Shown in pieces: positions 54,872 through 63,200 of a stretch of 64,000 nt of DNA. The stretch spans positions 868,001 through 932,000 of the forward strand of contig JADJLP010000002.1 of NCBI GenBank assembly GCA_016710065.1. Reading direction: 5' to 3'. The notes under the pieces are model-generated. The model was not told the DNA's origin. It did no database searches and was given only the letters and a program-made list of their open reading frames with translations. This DNA comes from Candidatus Ideonella esbjergensis (GTDB lineage Bacteria; Pseudomonadota; Gammaproteobacteria; Burkholderiales; Burkholderiaceae_C). Numbering within the stretch: position 1 is the stretch's first letter; each line of letters begins with the position of its first letter. The position numbers were made by a program, and so were the translations under genes.

Positions 54872-55627
54872 TCAGCAGGGAGAAAACCGGTCCACTGCGT
54901 CCGTGATGATGCCGTTGATGCCCAGCGCGATCAGCCGTTGCGCCTCATTGGTGTCGTTCACCGTGTAGACCAGCGCACGCATGCCGGCGTCGTGCAGTTG
55001 CGCGATCAAGGTCGCGTCCATCAGCTGGCGGTTTGTGATCACGGCCACGCAAACCAAGCGCTGCGCGACCTCGAACCAGCCCGGCCAGTTCGTGTCCACC
55101 AGCAGGGCACGTGGCAATTGCGGTGCGGCTTGCATGGCGCCTTGCAGTGCCTCGGGCTGGAAGGAGCTGAGGACGGGCACTTGCGCCTGGCCGGCCCACA
55201 GGCGTGCCACCTCGGCCGCCACCAGACGCCCGGTGCGTTCCTCGTCGCCTGGCGTGGGCTTGATTTCCAGATCCAGTGCAAAGCCGTTCGCCTGCAGAAA
55301 GGCCGCGATGGCGCGCAAGCTGGGCAGTGGCTCACCCGCATAGGCGCGGCTGTGCCAGATGCCTGCGTCGGTGCGCGAGAGCTCGCTCCAGGGCCGCAGC
55401 GAGGCCACGCCACATTCGGGCGTGGTGCGGTCGAGCTCGGTGTCGTGCAGTAGAAACGGCACATCGTCGGCCGAGAGCTTCACGTCGCACTCGAAGGCGC
55501 GGTAGCCGTGGCGCGCGCCTTCGCGAAAGGCGGCCAGCGTGTTCTCGGGTGCCAGCTTGCCGGCGCCGCGGTGGGCGATCCACAGGGGCAGGGGCCAGTC
55601 TGCAGCGCCGAGCTTGAAGTTGGGCAT
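54872..55627 (-). CDS. ugpQ: Glycerophosphodiester phosphodiesterase
   Basis: 251 aa. It cleaves glycerophosphodiesters to glycerol-3-phosphate and alcohol in the cytoplasm. Evidence: IAHRGAGKLAPENTLAAFREGARHGYRAFECDVKLSADDVPFLLHDTELDRTT (the GDPD metal and catalytic histidines, with the HRG and HD pairs) and ALDLEIKPTPGDEERTG. It is the last gene of the ugp unit, 5 bp after ugpC. Confidence 0.95.
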   Translation of the reverse strand: MPNFKLGAADWPLPLWIAHRGAGKLAPENTLAAFREGARHGYRAFECDVKLSADDVPFLLHDTELDRTTPECGVASLRPWSELSRTDAGIWHSRAYAGEPLPSLRAIAAFLQANGFALDLEIKPTPGDEERTGRLVAAEVARLWAGQAQVPVLSSFQPEALQGAMQAAPQLPRALLVDTNWPGWFEVAQRLVCVAVITNRQLMDATLIAQLHDAGMRALVYTVNDTNEAQRLIALGINGIITDAVDRFSPC

Positions 55628-55632
55628 GGTGT

Positions 55633-56697
55633 TCAGGCGCTGACGCGTTGCTGGGTGGTGGGGTCGAACCAGTGCACATGCTCAGGCGCCACGGCCAGGC
55701 CCACGGTCTCGCCCACCTTGGGGGCGGCGTCGGTGCTGTCTATACGCAGCGTGAAGCCGGCGCCGCCCAGCTTGCCGTGCACCAGGCGCTCGGCGCCCAG
55801 CATCTCCACCAGTTCCACCTGCAGCGGCCAGCCGCCGGCCTGCACAAAAGCGTGCTCGGGCCGCACACCCAGGATCAATGCGCCCGTGCACGGCACGGCG
55901 GTGGGTAGCGGCAGCAGCGCGTCGCCCACCTTGAAGCCACCTGCTTCCCCCTCGCCCTTCAGCAGATTCATCGGGGGCGAGCCGATGAAGCTGGCCACGA
56001 AGGTGGTGGCCGGCCGGGCATAGACCTCCTCGGGCGTGCCAATCTGCTCCATGCGGCCGGCGTTCATCACGATCATGCGCTGGGCCAGCGTCATGGCCTC
56101 CACCTGGTCGTGGGTGACGAACAGCGAGGTCACACCCAGCTCGGCATGCAGCTTCTGGATCTCCAGCCGCGTCTGCGCACGCAGCTTGGCGTCGAGGTTG
56201 GAGAGCGGCTCGTCGAACAAAAACACCTGCGGCTCGCGCACGATGGCGCGGCCCATGGCCACGCGCTGGCGTTGCCCTCCCGAGAGCTCGCGCGGCTTGC
56301 GTTGCAGCAGCGCGCCCAGTTCCAGAATCTTGGCGGCCTTTTGCACCCGGGTTTCGATTTCGGCCTTGGGCTGGCCGGCGATCTTCAGGCCGTAGGCCAT
56401 GTTGTCGTACACGCTCATGTGCGGGTAGAGCGCGTAGTTCTGGAACACCATGGCGATGTCGCGCTCGCTGGGCTCGGTGTGGTTCACCACCTTGCCGCTG
56501 ATGGCGATGTCGCCGCTGGTGATTTCTTCCAGCCCAGCCACCATGCGAAGCAGCGTGCTCTTGCCGCAGCCCGAGGGGCCAACGATGACGATGAATTCGC
56601 CGTCGGCAATCTCGGCGCTCACGCCGTGGATGACCGGGTTGGCCTTGGCTCCGGTGCCATAGTGCTTGACGACGTTACGCAATGAGATCGCGCCCAT
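55633..56697 (-). CDS. ugpC: Glycerol-3-phosphate ABC transporter ATP-binding protein
   Basis: 354 aa. ATPase of the UgpBAEC importer for sn-glycerol-3-phosphate and glycerophosphodiesters. Walker A GPSGCGKST near the N terminus, Q-loop EITSGDIAIS then MVFQNYALYPHMSVYDNMAYG, signature LSGGQRQRVAMGRAI, Walker B VFLFDEPLSNLDAKLR, and a C-terminal MalK-like regulatory domain of about 110 residues. It lies 19 bp after ugpE. Confidence 0.96.
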   Translation of the reverse strand: MGAISLRNVVKHYGTGAKANPVIHGVSAEIADGEFIVIVGPSGCGKSTLLRMVAGLEEITSGDIAISGKVVNHTEPSERDIAMVFQNYALYPHMSVYDNMAYGLKIAGQPKAEIETRVQKAAKILELGALLQRKPRELSGGQRQRVAMGRAIVREPQVFLFDEPLSNLDAKLRAQTRLEIQKLHAELGVTSLFVTHDQVEAMTLAQRMIVMNAGRMEQIGTPEEVYARPATTFVASFIGSPPMNLLKGEGEAGGFKVGDALLPLPTAVPCTGALILGVRPEHAFVQAGGWPLQVELVEMLGAERLVHGKLGGAGFTLRIDSTDAAPKVGETVGLAVAPEHVHWFDPTTQQRVSA

Positions 56698-56716
56698 GTG
56701 TGGTTCTCTTCCCTCG

Positions 56717-57580
56717 CTATTTCTCGGTATCGACCAGGCCCTTGACGAACCACTTCTGCATCAGCATCACCACCAGCGCGGGCGGGATCATGGCCAGCAT
56801 GGCGGTGGCCATCACCAAATTCCATTCGTTCTGCGAGTCGCCGCCGGCGATCATGCGTTTGATACCGTAGACCACCGGGTACATGTCTTCCTGCGTGGTC
56901 ACCAGCAGCGGCCAAAGGTACTGGTTCCAGCCGTAGATGAACTGGATGACGAAGAGCGCAGCGATGCTGGTGGCCGAGAGCGGCACCAGGATGTCCTTGA
57001 AGAAGCGCATGGGCCCGGCGCCGTCGATGCGCGCGGCCTCCACCAGCTCTTCGGGCACGGTCAAGAAGAACTGCCGGAACAAGAAGGTGGCGGTGGCCGA
57101 GGCGATGAGGGGCACGGTCAGGCCGGCAAAGCTGTTGAGCATGCCCAGGTCCGACACCACCTTGTAGGTCGGGCCTATGCGCACCTCCACCGGCAGCATC
57201 AGCGTGACGAAGATGGCCCAGAAGAACACCATGCGAAAGCGGAAACGGAAGTAGACGATGGCAAAGGCCGAGAGCAGCGAGATGGCGATCTTGCCGAAGG
57301 TGATGATCAGCGCCGACACCAGGCTCACGAACATCATGCGGCCCACGGCGGCCGTGCTGCCGGCGCCATGGCTGCCGCCCTCGAGCGCGCGGGTGTAGTT
57401 GTCTATCAGGTGCGGGCCGGGCAGCACGGGCATGGGGCGCTGCACCACGTCCTGCGCGGTGTGGGTGCTGGCCACGAAGGTGATGTAGACCGGCAGCGCG
57501 ACGACGAGCACGCCCACGATCAGCACCAGATGAGCAAGCAGGTCGAGCCAGGGGCGGCGTTCAACCACAAGCCGCCCCAT
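56717..57580 (-). CDS. ugpE: Glycerol-3-phosphate ABC transporter permease UgpE
   Basis: 287 aa, six membrane helices (LLAHLVLIVGVLVVALPVYITFVAS at the N terminus). The EAA loop that contacts the ATPase is EELVEAARIDGAGPMRFFKDILVPLSATSIAAL. It follows ugpA after a gap of 147 bp that holds a palindromic repeat pair. The start at 57580 gives MGRLVVERRPWLDLLAHLV. Works with ugpA as the heterodimeric channel. Confidence 0.95.
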   Translation of the reverse strand: MGRLVVERRPWLDLLAHLVLIVGVLVVALPVYITFVASTHTAQDVVQRPMPVLPGPHLIDNYTRALEGGSHGAGSTAAVGRMMFVSLVSALIITFGKIAISLLSAFAIVYFRFRFRMVFFWAIFVTLMLPVEVRIGPTYKVVSDLGMLNSFAGLTVPLIASATATFLFRQFFLTVPEELVEAARIDGAGPMRFFKDILVPLSATSIAALFVIQFIYGWNQYLWPLLVTTQEDMYPVVYGIKRMIAGGDSQNEWNLVMATAMLAMIPPALVVMLMQKWFVKGLVDTEK

Positions 57581-57611
57581 CGGCCATGGCCGTCCAGGCT
57601 GCCAACAGTCC

Positions 57612-57681
57612 CGTCATTCCCGCGCAGGCGGGAATCCAGGCCGTTGCGGGTTGTGGATTCCCGCCTTCGCGGGAATGACGA
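57612..57681. repeat. Palindromic repeat pair, locus 6, inside the ugp operon
   Basis: CGTCATTCCCGCGCAGGCGG then GAATCCAGG (57612-57640), and the inverted GTGGATTCCCGCC with TTCGCGGGAATGACGAG (57653-57681). It sits between ugpA and ugpE. An extra GGGAATGACGGG follows at 57689. Such structures often lower downstream expression. Confidence 0.75.
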
Positions 57682-57727
57682 GGACAGCGGGAATGACGGG
57701 AAGGGCAGGAAAGACAAACGCGGCCCA

Positions 57728-58615
57728 TCAGTAGTTCACCTTCTTCTCCACGAACTTGAACTGCAGCACCGTGAGAGCGATGACGATCACCATCAGCACC
57801 ACCGATTGCGCTGCCGAGCCGCCCAGGTCCATGGCCTTGAAGCCGTCGTAGTAGACGCGGTAGACGAGGATGGAGGTGTCCTTGCCCGGGCCGCCCTGGG
57901 TGGCGGCGTCGATGATGGCGAAGGTCTCGAAGAAGGCGTAGACCATGTTGATCACCAGCAGGAAGAAGGTGGTGGGTGTGAGCAGCGGAAACTGGATGGT
58001 CCAGAAGCGCCGCCACGGCCGGGCGCCGTCAATGGCCGCGGCTTCAATCAACGATTTGGGGATGCTGGCCAGCCCGGCCAGGAAGAACAGGAAGTTGTAG
58101 GAGATCTGCTTCCACACCGCCGCCATCACCACCAGGGCCATGGCCTGGCCGCCGTTGAGCAAATGGTTCCACTCCAGCCCCAAGCTCTCCAGCGCATAGG
58201 CCACCACGCCGATGCTGGGCGAGAACATGAACATCCACAGCACACCGGCCACTGCCGGTGCCACGGCATAGGGCCAGATCAACAGCGTCTTGTAGAAGGT
58301 GGCGCCGCGAACGATGCGGTCGGCAAACACCGCCAGCAGCAGCGAGATGCTGATGCCGCACACCGCCACGAGGGTGGAGAACACGGCCGTGGTCTTGAAC
58401 GATTCCAGGTAGGTTTCGTCCGCCCACAGGTTGCGGAAGTTCTCCAGCCCCACCCATTCCACCGAGGTGCCAAAGGCGTCCGACTGTTGCAGCGATTGCA
58501 GCAGCGCCTGGCCAGCCGGCCAGAAGAAGAACACGCCAATGATGATGGCCTGGGGTGCCAGCAGCACCCAGGGCAACCACGACGAGCGGAAGACGACGCG
58601 CTTTTCGGCAGCCAA
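57728..58615 (-). CDS. ugpA: Glycerol-3-phosphate ABC transporter permease UgpA
   Basis: 295 aa, six membrane helices; first segment WLPWVLLAPQAIIIGVFFFWPAGQALLQS is the usual UgpA start. The EAA loop is IPKSLIEAAAIDGARPWRRFWTIQFPLLTPTTFFL. It follows ugpB after 6 bp. It forms the membrane channel with UgpE. Confidence 0.95.
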   Translation of the reverse strand: MAAEKRVVFRSSWLPWVLLAPQAIIIGVFFFWPAGQALLQSLQQSDAFGTSVEWVGLENFRNLWADETYLESFKTTAVFSTLVAVCGISISLLLAVFADRIVRGATFYKTLLIWPYAVAPAVAGVLWMFMFSPSIGVVAYALESLGLEWNHLLNGGQAMALVVMAAVWKQISYNFLFFLAGLASIPKSLIEAAAIDGARPWRRFWTIQFPLLTPTTFFLLVINMVYAFFETFAIIDAATQGGPGKDTSILVYRVYYDGFKAMDLGGSAAQSVVLMVIVIALTVLQFKFVEKKVNY

Positions 58616-58621
58616 GCGAAA

Positions 58622-59935
58622 TTAGCCTTTGTTGGCTTTCTGGAAACGCTCCAAGAGCTCGTTGCCACGCTTGACGATGGCATCCAGCGCTTCCTTCGGC
58701 GTCTTCTTGCCGGCCCACACGCCTTCGAGTTCTTCGTCCTCGATGCCACGGATCTGCACATAGTTACCCAGGCGGATGCCGCGCGACTTGTCGGTGGTTT
58801 TTCGCACCATTTGCGTCACCGCCACGTCGGTGCCGGGCTTGTCCTTGTAGAAGCCCGACTTCTCGGTGAGCTGGTAGGCGGCCATGGTGATGGGCAAGTA
58901 GCCAGTGCGCTTGTGGCTGGCCGACTGCACCTCGGGGTTGGACAGGAACTTGAAGAAGGCCGCCACACCCTTGTACTCGGCCGGCTTTTTGCCTGAGAGC
59001 ACCCACAGGCTGGCGCCGCCGATGACGGTGTTCTGCGGGGCGCCGGCCACGTCCGGGTAGTAGGGCAGCGGGGCCAGGCCGTAGGCGAACTTGGCGTTCT
59101 TCGAGACGTTGCCGTAGAAGCCCGAGGAGGTGGTGATCATCGCGCACTCACCCGAGACGAAGCTGGCCTCGGGCACGTTGCCCCGGCCCTTGTAGATGAA
59201 CAGGCCCTGCTGCGCCATGTTGGCCAGGTTGCCGATGTGGCGCTGGTGCAGCGGTGAATTCACGACCATGCGGGCATCCATGCCAGCCAGGCCGTTGCGC
59301 TTGGTGGCGAACTCCACGTTGTGCCAGGCCGAGAAGCTTTCCAGTTGGGTCCAGCCCTGCCAGGCGGTGGTGAAGGGGCACTTGTGGCCGCTGGCCTTGA
59401 GCTTGGCGGCGGCCAGGGCCACCTCGGGCCAGGTGGCCGGCGGCTTGGCGGTGTCGATGCCGGCGGCCTTGAAGGCGTCCTTGTTGAAATAGAACACCGT
59501 GGTGGAGCTGTTGAACGGGAAGCTCAGCATCTGGCCGTTGGGCGCCGTGTAGTAGCCGGCCACGGCGGGCACATAGGCCGTGGGGTCGAACTTCACCCCC
59601 GCGTCCTTCATCACCTGGCCCACCGGCACGATGGCGCCCTTGCTGGCCATCATGGTGGCCGTGCCCACTTCGAACACCTGCAGGATGTGCGGCGCGTTGC
59701 CGGCGCGGAAGGCGGCGATGGCGCCGGTCATCGATTCGTCGTAGCTGCCCTTGTAGGTGGGCACCACCTTGTAGTCCTTCTGGCTGGCGTTGAACTCCTT
59801 GGCCAGGTCGTTGACCCACTCGCCGTTCACGGCGGTCATCGAGTGCCACCACTGGATTTCGGTCTGGGCCTGGGCCGAGGCGGCCAGGCTGGCCAGCAGG
59901 GCGGCCGTGGTGAGCGTGAGGGTTTTTCTGGACAT
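58622..59935 (-). CDS. ugpB: Glycerol-3-phosphate ABC transporter periplasmic binding protein
   Basis: 437 aa. MSRKTLTLTTAALLASLAASAQA is the signal peptide. The mature start TEIQWWHSMTAVNGEWVNDLAKEFNASQKDY, and later YKGSYDESMTGAIAAFRAGNAPHILQVFEVGTATMMA, are typical of UgpB. ASFVSGECAMITTSSGFYG and LAPLPYYPDVAGAPQNTVIGGASLWV also match. The ATG at 59935 is chosen; a 1118-codon open extension upstream is antisense to the next gene and is a GC artefact. First gene of ugpBAECQ. Confidence 0.96.
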   Translation of the reverse strand: MSRKTLTLTTAALLASLAASAQAQTEIQWWHSMTAVNGEWVNDLAKEFNASQKDYKVVPTYKGSYDESMTGAIAAFRAGNAPHILQVFEVGTATMMASKGAIVPVGQVMKDAGVKFDPTAYVPAVAGYYTAPNGQMLSFPFNSSTTVFYFNKDAFKAAGIDTAKPPATWPEVALAAAKLKASGHKCPFTTAWQGWTQLESFSAWHNVEFATKRNGLAGMDARMVVNSPLHQRHIGNLANMAQQGLFIYKGRGNVPEASFVSGECAMITTSSGFYGNVSKNAKFAYGLAPLPYYPDVAGAPQNTVIGGASLWVLSGKKPAEYKGVAAFFKFLSNPEVQSASHKRTGYLPITMAAYQLTEKSGFYKDKPGTDVAVTQMVRKTTDKSRGIRLGNYVQIRGIEDEELEGVWAGKKTPKEALDAIVKRGNELLERFQKANKG

Positions 59936-59987
59936 GGGGTCTCCGTGAGAGCGGTTGAATCTTGCAAACAGCCGGGCAGTCTGCCGA

Positions 59988-60000
59988 GCTTTTGTGACAG
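59988..60000 (-). promoter_or_regulatory. Possible partial Pho box before ugpB
   Basis: On the minus strand CTGTCACAAAAGC resembles the first half of a Pho box (CTGTCATAWAW). The second CTGTCA repeat is absent at the expected 11-bp spacing, so this is a weak match. ugpB is part of the Pho regulon in E. coli. Confidence 0.25.
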
Positions 60001-60202
60001 TCGCGTTTTGTGGCATGCCACTGTAGGCGGGGCAAGCGGGGATTACCCGTCCGGCGGTCTGACCAAGCGCAAGCCACTGCCGGATGGGCGCCGGGGAGGC
60101 CCTGGCCACCTGGGGGAATGCTGCGCTGCGGTACGATTCGGCCTCACGTGCCCCTGACAGGTGCCGCAGGCCCCCCGGGCCAGCCCGGTTTGCCTGCCCG
60201 CC

Positions 60203-63200
60203 ATGAACGCACCGCTCCCCATCACGACCCTTGCCGCCGGCGCTGTCGCCGCAAACGCAGCAGCCCACCCTGCCGCGCCGCGCTTGCGCGAAATTCCGTA
60301 CAACTACACCTCGCTGTCGGACCGCGAGATCGTGTTGCGCCTGCTGGGCCCGCACGCCTGGGAGGTGCTGGGCCGCTTGCGCGAAGAGCGCCAGACCGGC
60401 CGCTCGGCCCGCATGCTCTACGAGGTGCTGGGCGACATCTGGGTGGTGCAGCGCAACCCTTATCTTGAAGACGACCTGCTGGACAACCCGAAACGCCGGG
60501 CCCAACTGATCGAAGCACTGCACCACCGCCTGGGCGAGGTGCAGAAGCGCCGCACCCCCGAGGCGGACGCCGTGCGCGACGCCGCCGTGGGCGAGTTGCT
60601 GAAGTCTGCCAGCGCGGCCGTGGACCGGTTCGATCGCCGCTTCGACGACGTGGCCGCCCTGCGCCAGCGCTGCCGCAAGCGCTTGAGCAAGCACACCGAG
60701 AAGGACAACATCAAGTTCGATGGCCTGTCGCGCGTCTCGCACGTGACCGACGCCACCGACTGGCGCGTGGAATACCCCTTTGTGGTGCTCACGCCCGATA
60801 CAGAAGCCGAGATGGCTGGCCTGGTAGGCGCCTGCGTGGAGCTGGGCCTGACGATCGTGCCGCGCGGCGGCGGTACCGGCTACACCGGCGGTGCCGTGCC
60901 ACTCACCTGGAAGAGCGCGGTGATCAACACCGAAAAGCTCGAACAGATGACCGAGGTGGAGCACGTGGCGCTGCCAGGCCTGGAAAAGCCCGTGCCCACG
61001 GTGTGGACCGGGGCGGGCGTGGTCACGCAGCGCGTGTCGGACGCAGCCGAGCGCGCCGGTTTCGTCTTTGCTGTCGACCCGACCTCGGCCGAGGCCAGTT
61101 GCATCGGCGGCAACATCGCCATGAACGCCGGCGGCAAGAAGGCCGTGCTGTGGGGCACCGCGCTCGACAACCTGGCCAGCTGGAAGATGGTGACCCCCGA
61201 AGCCAAGTGGCTGGAGGTGGTGCGCCTGAACCACAACCTGGGCAAGATCCACGACGTCGAAATCGCCAGCTTCGAGCTGCGCTACTTTGACGCGACCGGC
61301 AAGAAGCTCGAACGCACCGAGCGGCTCGACATCCCCGGCCGAGTCTTCCGCAAGGAGGGTCTGGGCAAGGACGTGACCGACAAGTTCCTGGCCGGCCTGC
61401 CGGGCGTGCAGAAAGAGGGCTGCGACGGCCTGATCACCAGCGCGCGCTGGGTGGTGCACCGCATGCCGGCCCATGTGCGCACCGTGTGCCTGGAGTTCTT
61501 CGGCAACCCCATCCAGTGTGTGCCTTCCATCGTCGAGATCAAGAACTTCATGTTCGACGAGATGAAGCGCGAAGGGGGCGCCATCCTCGCCGGCCTGGAG
61601 CACCTGGACGACCGCTACCTCAAGGCCGTGGGCTATGCCACCAAGAGCAAGCGCGGTGGCCTGCCCAAGATGGTGCTGGTGGGCGACATCGTGGGCGACG
61701 ACGCCGACGCCGTGGCGCGCGCCACCAGCGAGGTCATCCGCCTGGCCAATGGCCGCTCGGGCGAGGGCTTTGTGGCCGTTTCGGCCGACGCCCGCAAGAA
61801 GTTCTGGCTCGACCGCAAGCGCACCGCGGCCATCAGCAAGCACACCAACGCCTTCAAGGTGAACGAGGACGTGGTGATTCCGCTCGAGCGCATGGGCGAG
61901 TACACGCTGGGCATCGAGCGCATCAACATCGAGCTCAGCCTGCGCAACAAGATTGCGCTGGCCGACGCGCTGGAAGCGATGTTCGAGGGCGGCAAGCTGC
62001 AGCTGGGCAAGACCGACGACGCCAACGAGATTCCCAGCGCCGAGCTGCTGGAAGACCGGGTGCAGCAGGCGCTCACCCTGATCCGCGATGTGCGCAGCCA
62101 GTGGCAGTGGTGGAAGCAGGGCTTGGACGCCGTTCAAGCCGACGAGGGCCGCAGCTTCTTCGACCAGATCCAGGACCAGTCGCTGCGCGCTTCGTGGAAG
62201 CGGCAGATCCTGCGGCCGCTGCAGGTGCTGTTTGCCGGCTCGGCCTTCGGGCCGGTGATCGCCGAATGCCAGCGCATCCACCAAGAGGTCTTGCGCGGCC
62301 GGGTCTGGGTGGCCTTGCACATGCACGCCGGCGACGGCAATGTGCACACCAACATCCCCGTCAACTCCGACAACTACGAGATGCTGCAAACGGCGCACGA
62401 AGCCGTGGGCCGCATCATGGTGCTGGCGCGTGCACTGGGCGGCGTGATCTCGGGCGAGCATGGCATCGGCATCACCAAGCTCGAATTCCTCACCGACGAC
62501 GAACTGGCCAACTTCACCGCCTACAAGGCCAAGGTCGATCCCGAGGGCCGCTTCAACAAGGGCAAGCTGCTGCGCGGCCAGGCGCTCACGGATCTGGGCG
62601 AGGACGTGCACGCCGCCGACCTCAGCCACGCCTACACGCCCAGCTTCGGGCTGATGGGGCACGAGTCGCTGATCATGCAGCAGAGCGACATCGGCGACAT
62701 CGCCGCGTCGGTGAAAGACTGCCTGCGCTGCGGCAAGTGCAAGCCGGTGTGCTCCACCCACGTGCCGCGTGCCAACCTGCTCTACAGCCCGCGCAACAAG
62801 ATATTGGCCACCTCGCTGTTGGTCGAGGCCTTCTTGTACGAAGAGCAGACCCGCCGCGGCGTGAGCCTGAAGCACTGGGAAGAGTTCGAGGATGTGGCCG
62901 ACCACTGCACGGTCTGCCACAAGTGCCTCAGCCCCTGCCCGGTGAAGATCGACTTCGGCGATGTCTCGATGAACATGCGCAACCTGCTGCGCAAGATGGG
63001 GCAAAAGAGCTGGCGGCCTGGAAATGCGGCTGCCATGTTCATGCTCAATGCCACCAACCCCGAGACCATCAAGCTGGCCCGCAGCGCCATGGTGGGCGTG
63101 GCCATGAAGGCCCAGCGCCTGGCGCACGATGTGCTGAAGCTGGCCGCCCGCAGGCAGACCCAGTTGCCACCGGCCACGGTGGGCACCGCGCCCATCAAAG

